In this document: positions 27,007-34,745 of the stretch, in pieces
How positions within the stretch are numbered: position 1 is the stretch's first letter
How the letters are laid out: each line of letters begins with the position of its first letter
Source: an uncultured Paracoccaceae bacterium
GTDB lineage: Bacteria; Pseudomonadota; Alphaproteobacteria; Rhodobacterales; Rhodobacteraceae
Length of the DNA stretch: 64,000 nucleotides
Reading direction: 5' to 3'
Assembly (NCBI GenBank): GCA_947493255.1
Contig: CANLQK010000001.1
Location: forward strand, 496,001 to 560,000
Program-made: the position numbers and the translations under genes
The notes under the pieces: model-generated
Told to the model about the DNA's origin: nothing
Database searches by the model: none
What the model saw: only the letters and a program-made list of their open reading frames with translations

Positions 27007-28611
27007 ATGACCACCAATCTTGCTGCACGCATTAGCGTGCTGTTTGCTTTTGTCTTGTCCGTGGCTGCCACCACGCCACAGGGCGCACAGGCTCAAACGA
27101 CTGCCTTCCGTCAAGCTGTCGCCGAGAGCGTGGCTCAAGACGAAGTGCTTGCCGAATTTTACCGCGCGCGGGAATTTGATGGCATCTGGACGGGGACAAC
27201 AGGGCGAGACCGGGCACGTCGCAATGCATTGCTTGCAGCGTTTGCTAGTGCTGGCGACCATGGTCTGTCGTCAACACAGTATGACCCCGATGCCTTGATG
27301 GCACGACTTTCAGCGGCAAACACTGCGGCTGAAAAAGGCGCGATGGAAGTAGAAATGTCGGCGCTGTTTTTGTCGTACGCGCGCGACATTCAAACTGGCA
27401 TTTTGACACCAAGCCGCGTTGTTTCTGAAATTCAACGCGAGATTCCATTGCGGTCACGTTTGGGGTATTTGCAAGCATTCGAAGCATCGACCCCGGCTGC
27501 GTTTTTGGCATCCTTGCCGCCAAGCTCACCAGAATATGCGCGTTTGTTGCGCGAGAAACTGCGGCTTGAACGTTTGCTGGCCTCAGGCGGATGGGGCGCT
27601 ACGGTGCCAAGTGGAACGTTAGAGCCAGGTGCAAGTGGTAATCGCGTGATCGCGTTGCGCGATCGTTTGGTTGCGATGGGGTACATGGAACGGTCCGCGA
27701 CACAAACATATGATGCATCGGTTCAGGCAGGTGTTCAGCGATTCCAGACCGCGCATGGCCTGACAGCTGATGGTGTTGTTGGCGCAGGGACATTGGAACA
27801 AATCAACGTTCCGGTCGGCAGCCGTCTTCAACAGATCATTGTCGCAATGGAGCGCGAACGTTGGAACAACCGCCCACGTGGCGCGCGCCACGTCTGGGTT
27901 AACCTTACGGATTTCACAGCCGCAATTATGGACAACGACTCTGTGACGTTTTCCACTCGGTCTGTGATTGGCGCGCTGGACAGCGACCGTCAGAGCCCAG
28001 AATTTTCTGATGTGATGGAATTTATGGTCATTAACCCAAGCTGGTATGTGCCTCGTTCGATCATTGTAAACGAGTATTTGCCTGCCTTGCAGCGGAACCG
28101 GAATGCCGTGAGCCATATTGAAATCACGGACCGCAATGGTCGTGTGGTGAACCGTGGTGCCGTGAACTTTGGCCAGTATAACGAACGCACATTCCCGTTT
28201 GCGATGCGCCAACCGCCGAGCCGCGGCAATGCATTGGGTTTGGTAAAGTTTATGTTCCCGAACCAGTATAACATCTACCTGCATGACACGCCGGCGAAGG
28301 CTTTGTTTGGTCGTGAAGTCCGTGCGTTTTCACACGGGTGTATACGTTTGAATGACCCGTTTGATTTTGCTTACGCCTTGTTGGCTGTCCAAGAAAGCGA
28401 CCCTGTTGGGTTCTTTAACGGAATTTTGGACACGGGCCGCGAGCGTCGTGTGAACTTGGACGAGCCTGTTCCTGTGCATATTGTTTATCGCACAGCGTTC
28501 ACCCACACGACGGGTGCTTTGAACTTCCGTCGCGATATTTATAACCGCGACGCCCGCATCTGGAATGCGCTGTCCAATGAAGGGGTGGTTGTTCGCGCCT
28601 TGGGCGGGTAA
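27007..28611 (+). CDS. L,D-transpeptidase (YcbB/LdtD-like)
   Basis: 534 residues. Signal peptide (ISVLFAFVLSVAATTPQGAQA), scaffold domain with EFYRAREFDGIWTG, peptidoglycan-binding domain 1 (GNRVIALRDRLVAMGYM ... VQRFQTAHGLTADGVVGAGT), then the YkuD catalytic domain with the nucleophile motif FSHGCIRLNDPFDFAYAL (Cys) and the preceding HDTPAKALFG. Architecture matches LdtD, which makes meso-DAP-meso-DAP (3-3) cross-links and bypasses penicillin-binding proteins. Exported to the periplasm. Divergent from the DUF882 endopeptidase gene. Confidence 0.92.
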   Translation: MTTNLAARISVLFAFVLSVAATTPQGAQAQTTAFRQAVAESVAQDEVLAEFYRAREFDGIWTGTTGRDRARRNALLAAFASAGDHGLSSTQYDPDALMARLSAANTAAEKGAMEVEMSALFLSYARDIQTGILTPSRVVSEIQREIPLRSRLGYLQAFEASTPAAFLASLPPSSPEYARLLREKLRLERLLASGGWGATVPSGTLEPGASGNRVIALRDRLVAMGYMERSATQTYDASVQAGVQRFQTAHGLTADGVVGAGTLEQINVPVGSRLQQIIVAMERERWNNRPRGARHVWVNLTDFTAAIMDNDSVTFSTRSVIGALDSDRQSPEFSDVMEFMVINPSWYVPRSIIVNEYLPALQRNRNAVSHIEITDRNGRVVNRGAVNFGQYNERTFPFAMRQPPSRGNALGLVKFMFPNQYNIYLHDTPAKALFGREVRAFSHGCIRLNDPFDFAYALLAVQESDPVGFFNGILDTGRERRVNLDEPVPVHIVYRTAFTHTTGALNFRRDIYNRDARIWNALSNEGVVVRALGG

Positions 28612-28640
28612 ATCTGTCCCTGTAATAAGCGGGGTTCATG

Positions 28641-29690
28641 ATGCCACTATCATTAAAAGACATTGCTGCGTCGCTTGGGGCTGAAACCCTTGGCGACGCA
28701 TCTATTTTGGTGGACCGTCTGGCCGAACCGCGCGAGGCACGTGCGGGCGACCTTGCGTTGGCTGTGGCCCCGAAATTTGCCGAACACCTGAAAACGTCAG
28801 CAGCCCGCGCCGCCGTGGTTTGGCCCGGGGCGGATATCGGGGAGCTTGGGCTTGAAGGGGCAATCGTCGCGCCACGGGGACGATTGGCGATGGCTGGTCT
28901 AACACAAATGATGGACGATGACCCCGCCTTTGAAGGGCTTGCAGGGGTTCACCCAAGTGCCGTTATTGACCCAACTGCAACCATCGGTGAAGGGGCAGAG
29001 ATTGGGCCATTTGTGGTGGTTGCGGCCGGTGCAAAGATTGGTGCCGCAGCGCGGATCGGGGCGCATGTTTCGATCGGGCGAGACGTTGAGATTGGCGAAG
29101 GCGCAACGCTGCATGCAGGGGTCAAGGTTGGGCCGCGCGTTCGGGTTGGGAACGGGTTTATTGCCCAAGCTGGCGCTGCCATCGGAGGGGATGGATTTTC
29201 GTTCACGACCGCTGGCCCTTCCGGTGTCGAGAGGGCTATACGGCAAAGGGGCGGCGCACCCATGGACCCACCAGAGGATGGAGAATGGCACCGCATACAT
29301 TCATTGGGGAGTGTCGAGATTGGGAACAACGTCGAGATCGGTGCCAATTCGACAGTAGATGCAGGCACAATTCGGGCCACCCGCATCGGGAACGGTGTGA
29401 AGATTGATAACTTGGTTCAGGTCGGACACAACGTTGTTTTGGGTGAAGATTGTTTGTTGTGCGCGCAAGCGGCGGTTGCCGGTTCTGCTGTGCTTGGGCC
29501 ACGGGTGATTTTGGGCGGAAAATCTGGTGTAGCGGACAACATTACGCTTGGGCGTGATGTGGTGGCGGGGGGCGGCGCAATTGTGTTGTCGTCTGTGCCA
29601 GACGGGACGTTCGTTTCAGGGCATCCGGCACAGCCAACTCATGAACATCGCGCCGGCCTTAAGGCGTTGCGACGTTTGGTTCAGCGTTGA
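28641..29690 (+). CDS. lpxD: UDP-3-O-acylglucosamine N-acyltransferase LpxD
   Basis: Third step of lipid A synthesis: adds an ACP-carried hydroxyacyl chain to the amino group. 349 residues with the LpxD N-terminal uridine-binding domain (LSLKDIAASLGAETLGD) and a left-handed beta-helix of hexapeptide repeats (IGPFVVVAAGAKIGAAARIG), with the catalytic His in LVQVGHNVVLGEDCLL. Two ATGs (28638, 28641) are possible; GGGG fits the second better. It is not in the bamA-lpxB cluster where many proteobacteria keep it, but is followed by its own ACP and ketosynthase. It may be the only copy or a second one. Confidence 0.93.
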   Translation: MPLSLKDIAASLGAETLGDASILVDRLAEPREARAGDLALAVAPKFAEHLKTSAARAAVVWPGADIGELGLEGAIVAPRGRLAMAGLTQMMDDDPAFEGLAGVHPSAVIDPTATIGEGAEIGPFVVVAAGAKIGAAARIGAHVSIGRDVEIGEGATLHAGVKVGPRVRVGNGFIAQAGAAIGGDGFSFTTAGPSGVERAIRQRGGAPMDPPEDGEWHRIHSLGSVEIGNNVEIGANSTVDAGTIRATRIGNGVKIDNLVQVGHNVVLGEDCLLCAQAAVAGSAVLGPRVILGGKSGVADNITLGRDVVAGGGAIVLSSVPDGTFVSGHPAQPTHEHRAGLKALRRLVQR

Positions 29691-29767
29691 CCCCGCAATA
29701 AAGGTTCCAAATTTGGCCGCCAGAGCTTAAATCATGGGCATATTTCGAATTTCACAAGGCTTTTGAC

Positions 29768-30025
29768 ATGAGTGTCTCTTCGCAAGTTATTGAAATTATA
29801 GCAGAACAGGCCTTGTTGGAGCCCAGTGATGTGGGCGTTGAAAAAACGTTGGAAGACCTTGGGATCGACAGTCTTGGTTTGGTGGAGAGCATTTTTGCGA
29901 TCGAAGAGGCGTTTGACGTTTCTGTGCCGTTTAACGCAAACGACCCCACCGAGACCGATTTTGACATCTCGTCCGTAGGGTCGATCATTAGCGCTGTCGA
30001 ACAATTGGTGAAAGACCAATCATGA
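29768..30025 (+). CDS. Dedicated acyl carrier protein
   Basis: 85 residues with the phosphopantetheine site LEDLGIDSLGLVESIFAIEE (Ser in DSL). Distinct from the house-keeping AcpP: it has an extended loop (FNANDPTETDFDISS) and is coupled by an ATGA overlap to a ketosynthase. Together with lpxD this suggests a carrier for acyl chains used in lipid A, loosely comparable to AcpXL of rhizobia, though that link is inference. 77 bp after lpxD; RBS not strong. Confidence 0.88.
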   Translation: MSVSSQVIEIIAEQALLEPSDVGVEKTLEDLGIDSLGLVESIFAIEEAFDVSVPFNANDPTETDFDISSVGSIISAVEQLVKDQS

Positions 30026-31230
30026 GACGGGTCGTTATCACCGGCGCAGGGACGATCAATGCGTTGGGCCACGACGTGGATAGCACGTTGAACGCTATGC
30101 AGAACGGGCAATGTGGGATCGGTCCGTTGGACATTCGTGACGTGGACCGGTTGTCTGTCAAAATTGGCGGTCAGGTTACCGGATACGATGAACACGCGCA
30201 TTTCAACCGACAACAGATCAGTCTTTACGACCGGTTTACCCAGTTCACGTTACTCGCCGCAGCAGAGGCACTGGCGCAATGCGGTTTGCAGTTTTCAGGT
30301 GAGTTGGCAGACCGGTCTGGCGTTGTTTTAGGGACGTCTGGAGGGGGATTGAACACCCAAGATGAAAATTACCGTGCAGTGTACGAAGAGGGAAAAAATC
30401 GGGTTCATCCGTTCATTGTGCCGAAATTGATGAACAACGCCGCTGCGTCACATGTTTCGATGAAATACAATCTGCGGGGTCCTTCGTTTACAGTGGCGAC
30501 CGCGTGCGCGTCTTCTAACCATGCGATGGGACAGGCGTTTGCAATGGTCCGTTCGGGCATGGCGGATGTCATGGTGACGGGCGGGTCAGAATCCATGTTG
30601 TGTTTTGGTGGGGTAAAGGCGTGGGAAGGGCTGCGCGTTATGTCCAAGGATGCTTGTCGGCCGTTTTCGGCGACGCGCAACGGAATGGTGCAAGGCGAGG
30701 GGGCCGGGGTGTTTGTGTTTGAAGAATATGAACATGCCAGAAAACGTGGTGCCGTGATTTTAGCCGAAGTGGCAGGTTTTGCGATGTCCTCGGATGCGTC
30801 TGACATTGTGACACCCTCCAAACAAGGCGCGGCGCGTGCAATCGCGGGCGCGTTGAAAGACGCTGGGTTGAACGCGACCGATGTTGGGTACATCAACGCG
30901 CATGGGACGGGGACGGCGGCAAACGATAAGACTGAATGTGCGGCTGTGGCGGATGTGTTTGGGGCCCACGCAGACGATCTTATGATGTCGAGCACGAAGT
31001 CGATGCATGGTCATTTGATCGGTGGTACCGGCGCCGTAGAGCTGTTGGCCTGCATCATGGCGGTGCGGGACGGGGTGATTGCGCCGACCATCGGTTATGA
31101 AGAGCCCGACCCCGAGTGCGCATTGGACGTTGTGCCGAACACGGCACGCGACGCAGATGTTTCTGCTGTTCTATCGAATGCCTTTGCATTTGGTGGGCTG
31201 AATGCAGTTATCGCGTTGAAACGCGCATAA
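30022..31230 (+). CDS. Beta-ketoacyl-ACP synthase, FabF/FabB-like
   Basis: 402 residues, thiolase fold. Catalytic Cys in VATACASSNHAMGQ, His in INAHGTGTAANDKTE and KSMHGHLIGGTGAVE, giving the Cys-His-His triad of elongating condensing enzymes, so it extends acyl-ACP with malonyl-ACP. N terminus RRVVITGAGTINALGHDV is typical. Its coupling to the ACP gene and nearness to lpxD suggest it makes a special acyl chain, not bulk fatty acids. Confidence 0.92.
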   Translation: MRRVVITGAGTINALGHDVDSTLNAMQNGQCGIGPLDIRDVDRLSVKIGGQVTGYDEHAHFNRQQISLYDRFTQFTLLAAAEALAQCGLQFSGELADRSGVVLGTSGGGLNTQDENYRAVYEEGKNRVHPFIVPKLMNNAAASHVSMKYNLRGPSFTVATACASSNHAMGQAFAMVRSGMADVMVTGGSESMLCFGGVKAWEGLRVMSKDACRPFSATRNGMVQGEGAGVFVFEEYEHARKRGAVILAEVAGFAMSSDASDIVTPSKQGAARAIAGALKDAGLNATDVGYINAHGTGTAANDKTECAAVADVFGAHADDLMMSSTKSMHGHLIGGTGAVELLACIMAVRDGVIAPTIGYEEPDPECALDVVPNTARDADVSAVLSNAFAFGGLNAVIALKRA

Positions 31231-31262
31231 AAAACGCCACCCCGAATGAACGGAGCGGCGCA
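31230..31262 (-). terminator. Possible terminator of the IalB-like gene
   Basis: Imperfect stem CGCCACCCCG / CGGAGCGGCG with six A on its left side (T-run on the - strand), 20-50 bp beyond the stop of the IalB-like gene. Confidence 0.45.
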
Positions 31263-31283
31263 GGATGTCATTTTAAAAGTCAG

Positions 31284-31934
31284 TTATTGCTGGGAAACGG
31301 CCTCGAAGGCAGCTGTGAACCCGGACAAGGACATTGTGACGGTTACTGTTTGGTCTGGGGCTGCGGCTGGAACCAAAGACAGGGTTGCCGTCGCGCCGCG
31401 ACGGAATAACGCGACATCTTGTTCTGTTAGGCCCAATCGTGTGACGCAACCGCCAACGTTACAAAAGTTGAACGGGAAACGGCGTGCTTGGCCGCCATCC
31501 ACACGTAGAGTGATTTGTTCGGTCAAAAGTGTTTCCAAAGGAACGACGATCGTCGCACCGGCGACGGCCTGACCTGAATCTGGCAAGCTAACAATGGCGA
31601 TTTCGGCAACGTCGTTGCCTTCCTGATCGCTCATCAATTGATACATTTGGCAGGGGTCTTCGCCTTCTTCGACCTTCAAGCAACGAAGGGCCCAGTCATT
31701 GAATTCAGCTTCAAGGTATTGCTGACCAGGTTGTGGTTCCTGCGGAGCCTGTTCTTCTGGTGCAATCGGTTCACCGTTTTCATCCACTGGCTCACCAAGG
31801 TTGAATACACTTTCTGGCTGGATTTCTTCGGCTGCAGGGGCATCTGCTTCTTGCGCCGACGCAGGAGCAACTGCCGATGTGGCAGCGATCAGCGCAACAG
31901 CTGTAAACGTTGTAAAACGGTCTGTGAAAGTCAT
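31284..31934 (-). CDS. IalB-like periplasmic protein (invasion associated locus B family)
   Basis: 216 residues. Signal peptide FTAVALIAATSAVAPASAQ, then a low-complexity acidic/Pro linker (about 27-80) and an IalB-type domain: DWALRCLKVEEGEDPCQMYQ, VVPLETLLTEQITLRVDGG and FPFNFCNVGGCVTRLGL. Four cysteines in two pairs fit disulfides. The family was named from Bartonella but is common in free-living alphaproteobacteria, where its job is unknown. Start 31934 chosen because GGA precedes it at the right distance and the signal peptide begins there. Confidence 0.82.
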   Translation of the reverse strand: MTFTDRFTTFTAVALIAATSAVAPASAQEADAPAAEEIQPESVFNLGEPVDENGEPIAPEEQAPQEPQPGQQYLEAEFNDWALRCLKVEEGEDPCQMYQLMSDQEGNDVAEIAIVSLPDSGQAVAGATIVVPLETLLTEQITLRVDGGQARRFPFNFCNVGGCVTRLGLTEQDVALFRRGATATLSLVPAAAPDQTVTVTMSLSGFTAAFEAVSQQ

Positions 31935-32084
31935 GTCGAGGTCCAATTGCATTCGTTCTAGTTGCGGTTTCTTATCATGAGCAAAATGACATGTCAGGGC
32001 AAAAGCGCAGGTGCGCGGCGCTTTGCCGAAGCGGGAGGAACGGTGTGTCTGTCGCATTAAGGTTGCGCGCTAATAATACAGTTT

Positions 32085-32150
32085 CAAAAAGAAAAAGGAC
32101 CCCTAAAGGTCCTTCTTCCGTATTCTCCCTGTCGGACTTGGCCGACTTAT
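32085..32150 (+). ncRNA. Candidate sRNA element A (homologous to element B)
   Basis: Hairpin AAGGACC-N6-GGTCCTT (32095-32114), then a single-stranded C-rich stretch ATTCTCCCTGT (32122-32132) and a short GTCGG/CCGAC stem followed by TTATT. The blocks CCCCTAAAGGTCC, ATTCTCCCTGT and GACTTG recur in the same order in element B on the other strand. TAATAATAC at 32071 might serve as -10. The 3' stem is weak, so this copy could be degenerate. The AAGGACC hairpin could alternatively act as a - strand terminator. Confidence 0.3.
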
Positions 32151-32280
32151 TGGCGACACGCTACGAAACACACGAGCAGGCGTCAACCGCGAACTTATCA
32201 AAATTTCCAAAGACTATATCGCATTTAATGGAATAATGATCCGGTGGGAAATGCGCGGTGTATTCTGGGCGCAATCTTTG

Positions 32281-32306
32281 AAAAAAAACCGCGCCCAAGG
32301 GCGCGG
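32281..32306 (-). terminator. Strong - strand intrinsic terminator in a gene-free region
   Basis: CCGCGCC (32289-32295) pairs with GGCGCGG (32300-32306), loop of 4 nt, followed on the - strand by eight T. No - strand gene lies upstream within 1.6 kb, so it must end a non-coding or very short transcript. Confidence 0.7.
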
Positions 32307-32353
32307 CAAGTCTAACAGGGAGAATTTACCGGACCTTTGGGGAGGACATCCTG
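32281..32353 (-). ncRNA. Candidate sRNA element B with anti-Shine-Dalgarno motifs
   Basis: On the - strand, TATATT (near 32365) could be the -10 of a transcript of about 70-75 nt. It would carry UGUCCUCCCC and AAUUCUCCCUGUU as unpaired C-rich stretches and end in a strong GC hairpin with eight T. UUCUCCCUG is exactly complementary to CAGGGAGAA, the Shine-Dalgarno region of the peptide-binding protein gene at 48.57 kb. This pattern (a homologous pair with C-rich seeds) resembles AbcR sRNAs; assignment is inference and the 5' end is a guess. Confidence 0.4.
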
Positions 32354-32429
32354 CAAGACCGGTACGAATATACTGGCCCATAAAGGTTAAGAATGTATTT
32401 TGGGCGCAGAACAGAGCGAAGGACTGAAT

Positions 32430-33965
32430 ATGGGCGACGGAATTTTCATTGGTGGTGGTGGCGAAGGCTACGGCGAAGCGCAGCAGTTGTTATTAAAATA
32501 TGCCAACCGACATGGATTGATTGCCGGGGCCACCGGGACCGGTAAAACCGTCACGTTGCAAATTCTGGCCGAGGGGTTTTCTGCTGCTGGCGTGCCGGTC
32601 TTTCTGTCGGACGTAAAGGGCGATTTGTCTGGCTTGGCAAATTCCGGAACCGCTGATTTCAAGCTTCATGAGCCGTTTATGAAGCGGGCTGAAACCATTG
32701 GTCTGGACCTCGAATATAAGGCGTTCCCAGTAACGTTCTGGGATTTGTTGGGCGAACAGGGCCACCCTGTACGCACGACGGTTGCTGAAATGGGTCCATT
32801 GTTGCTGTCGACACTGATGGGGCTGACCGAAGCGCAAGAAGGCGTTTTGAACGTTGCGTTCCGCGTGGCCGACGAAGAAGGCCTGCCGCTGTTGGATTTG
32901 GAAGACCTACAGGCGTTGTTGGTGTGGTGTGGTCAAAACGCGAAAGAATTGTCTTTGCGGTACGGCAACGTTTCCACGGCCTCTGTTGGCGCAATTCAAC
33001 GAGATTTGTTGGTTTTGGAAAACCAAGGTGGGAAGAACCTGTTTGGTGAGCCAGCGCTTGATCTGGCCGATATGATGTCTATGGACGAGAACGGGAACGG
33101 ACGGATTAACTTGTTGGCGTCTGACAAGCTGATGGCGTCGCCAAAGCTGTATGCGACTTTCTTATTGTGGCTTCTTTCCGAACTGTTCGAGGAACTGCCT
33201 GAAGTTGGGAACCCCGACAAACCGAAACTGGTGTTCTTCTTTGACGAAGCGCACCTATTGTTTGAGGACGCGCCAAAAGCATTGGTTGATAAGGTTGAAC
33301 AGGTGGCACGTTTGATCCGGTCTAAGGGTGTGGGCGTCTATTTCATCACGCAGAACCCTGCGGACGTTCCAGAAGATGTGTTGGGCCAGCTGGGGAACCG
33401 CGTACAGCATGCGCTGCGCGCCTTTACCGCTAAGGACCAGAAAGAGCTGAAACAGGCAGCCGAAACCTATCGTCCGAACCCCGATTTTGACACAGCAGAT
33501 GCCATCCGCGAGGTCGGTACAGGTGAGGCTGTAACGTCTATGCTGGTTGAAAAAGGTGTGCCCGGTATTGTCGAACGTACGTTGATCCGCCCGCCATCAT
33601 CGCAGTTGGGGCCAATCACCAAAGCCGAACGCGCAGCGTTTATGGCAGCGTCGCCAATGGCTGGGAAATATGACGAACGCCTAGATCGGGATTCCGCAGC
33701 CGAAATGTTGGCGAAACGGGCTGATGCCGCAGCGCAAGCCGCTGAAGCCGCCGAAGCTGAAGAAGAAAAGGCCGCGGAGGAGGAACGTGAACACAAGACT
33801 GGGCGTCGCTACACGGGTAGCAATGTCGAGAGGTCAACGTCGCGCTCGTCTTCGTCCAAAGGGTTTGGACAAGCAATTGCGACCGTCGTGGCCAAAGAGT
33901 TGAAGGGCACAACGGGCCGTCGAATTGTACGCGGTATTTTGGGCGGATTGTTCAAAGGCCGATAG
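32430..33965 (+). CDS. HerA-like ATPase, DUF853 family
   Basis: 511 residues, RecA/FtsK-HerA type P-loop ATPase. Walker A in [18 protein letters not shown], Walker B in [17 protein letters not shown], then [20 protein letters not shown] with the sensor, followed by an Ala/Glu coiled segment ([17 protein letters not shown]) and a basic C terminus. DUF853 proteins are widespread single-gene ATPases with no defined role; unlike archaeal HerA there is no NurA nuclease beside it. ATG at 32430 has AAGGA six bases upstream; ten further codons upstream are not used. Confidence 0.88.
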   Translation: MGDGIFIGGGGEGYGEAQQLLLKYANRHGLIAGATGTGKTVTLQILAEGFSAAGVPVFLSDVKGDLSGLANSGTADFKLHEPFMKRAETIGLDLEYKAFPVTFWDLLGEQGHPVRTTVAEMGPLLLSTLMGLTEAQEGVLNVAFRVADEEGLPLLDLEDLQALLVWCGQNAKELSLRYGNVSTASVGAIQRDLLVLENQGGKNLFGEPALDLADMMSMDENGNGRINLLASDKLMASPKLYATFLLWLLSELFEELPEVGNPDKPKLVFFFDEAHLLFEDAPKALVDKVEQVARLIRSKGVGVYFITQNPADVPEDVLGQLGNRVQHALRAFTAKDQKELKQAAETYRPNPDFDTADAIREVGTGEAVTSMLVEKGVPGIVERTLIRPPSSQLGPITKAERAAFMAASPMAGKYDERLDRDSAAEMLAKRADAAAQAAEAAEAEEEKAAEEEREHKTGRRYTGSNVERSTSRSSSSKGFGQAIATVVAKELKGTTGRRIVRGILGGLFKGR

Positions 33966-34034
33966 CCGCAAACATTCGCCTAGGGTGACACATTGTTTTT
34001 GGTTGCCTGACGCGAATTAGCATTGCGAATTGAG

Positions 34035-34046
34035 ATGTTATAACAT
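34035..34046. promoter_or_regulatory. Zur-like palindrome ATGTTATAACAT
   Basis: A perfect 12-bp palindrome extended on the right by AAC, 40 bp before the 98-aa gene. The core closely resembles Zur zinc-repressor operators of proteobacteria (ATGTTATA...TATAACAT and related forms). A GC-containing hairpin follows directly (34049-34075). Confidence 0.45.
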
Positions 34047-34048
34047 AA

Positions 34049-34075
34049 CCTTTCCGAGCATAATTTTCGGAAAGG
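34049..34075 (+). promoter_or_regulatory. Leader hairpin before the 98-aa gene
   Basis: CCTTTCCGA pairs with TCGGAAAGG across a 9-nt loop; no T-run follows, so it is not a classical terminator. It ends 10 bp before the start codon and may influence translation or mark a binding site. Confidence 0.4.
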
Positions 34076-34085
34076 TCGGTAAGGC

Positions 34086-34382
34086 ATGCGGCGTAATCGT
34101 GGGGTGACAACGTTAAAAACCAAACGGCGTGCACGCAATCCAATGGGTGAATTTGACAAATTACCACCACACCTGCGGGCATGGGTCGCCACGGCAAAAT
34201 TGCCTTGGCGTGCAGCCACTGTTCAACGGGCCTATGACAAAGCCTTGGCCCGAATTGGCGACCCTGAATTGGCACTGGATCACCTAGATCGCATTCAACA
34301 TGTTTTAGTAGCCAAAGATGCGGGCCGTATTTGGGGACGCGATCACCCCGAAGCAACGGAACAGCTATCTAGTTCGCGCTGA
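34086..34382 (+). CDS. Small conserved protein, probably DUF6525 family
   Basis: 98 residues, basic N terminus (LKTKRRARNPMGEFDKLP) and helical core (PPHLRAWVATAKLPWRAATV; RAYDKALARIGDPELALDHL). I recall this pattern from Rhodobacteraceae proteins named DUF6525; function unknown. TAAGG lies before the ATG. It converges with an XRE regulator gene 15 bp away. The Zur-like palindrome upstream suggests zinc-dependent expression, which is inference. Confidence 0.7.
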   Translation: MRRNRGVTTLKTKRRARNPMGEFDKLPPHLRAWVATAKLPWRAATVQRAYDKALARIGDPELALDHLDRIQHVLVAKDAGRIWGRDHPEATEQLSSSR

Positions 34383-34397
34383 ACATCCGCGACAAGG

Positions 34398-34673
34398 TTA
34401 TCCGCAACAGCCGCTTGTACAAGATGATGTGCTTGCTGGTTGCAAGTCTGACTCGTCCAACGCGAATTCGCCGGTCAATACGTAGGGTGTGACTTGCAGC
34501 ACGTGCGCGAGTTGCATCAGCGATGTTGCTGGCAGATCAACGCCTTTTGCTGTCTCAAGCTTTGTTAATTGACGTTCTGTCAGACCGGACAGTTTTGCCA
34601 ATTTTGTGCGACCAATCTTGCGGGCCTTGCGGATGGTTTTCAAACGCTCTGGTAGGATTGTTTCGGGTACCAT
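34398..34673 (-). CDS. XRE family helix-turn-helix regulator with a cysteine-rich tail
   Basis: 91 residues. HTH_3 domain: LKTIRKARKIGRTKLAKLSG, LTERQLTKLETAKG and the closing LMQLAHVLQVTPYVLTG. The last residues are SSCTSGCCG, three cysteines in nine positions, a possible metal or redox site. It converges with the 98-aa gene that follows a Zur-like palindrome. Target genes are unknown. Its frame and start (GTA-ATG context MVPETILPERL) look normal. Confidence 0.82.
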   Translation of the reverse strand: MVPETILPERLKTIRKARKIGRTKLAKLSGLTERQLTKLETAKGVDLPATSLMQLAHVLQVTPYVLTGEFALDESDLQPASTSSCTSGCCG

Positions 34674-34745
34674 TTTGATCCTTGTTGGATGACGCTTTAC
34701 TGAGGAGGCCGCAAAGACGTCTTTAGCCCTGATATGCGGTAGTGT

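Larger units (their letters stand above)
32259..32408. repeat. 15-bp direct repeat TGTATTYTGGGCGCA flanking element B
   Basis: Copies at 32259-32273 and 32394-32408 differ at one base and bracket the sRNA-like element B and its terminator. May be shared promoter or operator sequence, or a trace of a duplication or insertion. Confidence 0.5.
31935..32429. other. 495-bp gene-free region with two sRNA-like elements
   Basis: Lies between the divergent IalB-like and HerA-like genes. No convincing coding sequence. It contains two homologous stretches in opposite orientation (listed separately), a strong - strand terminator and a 15-bp direct repeat. Confidence 0.6.

Noticed and set aside
31991-32236. 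81-codon + strand frame over element A
   Set aside because: No RBS, odd composition and no conserved pattern; the region is better explained as non-coding.
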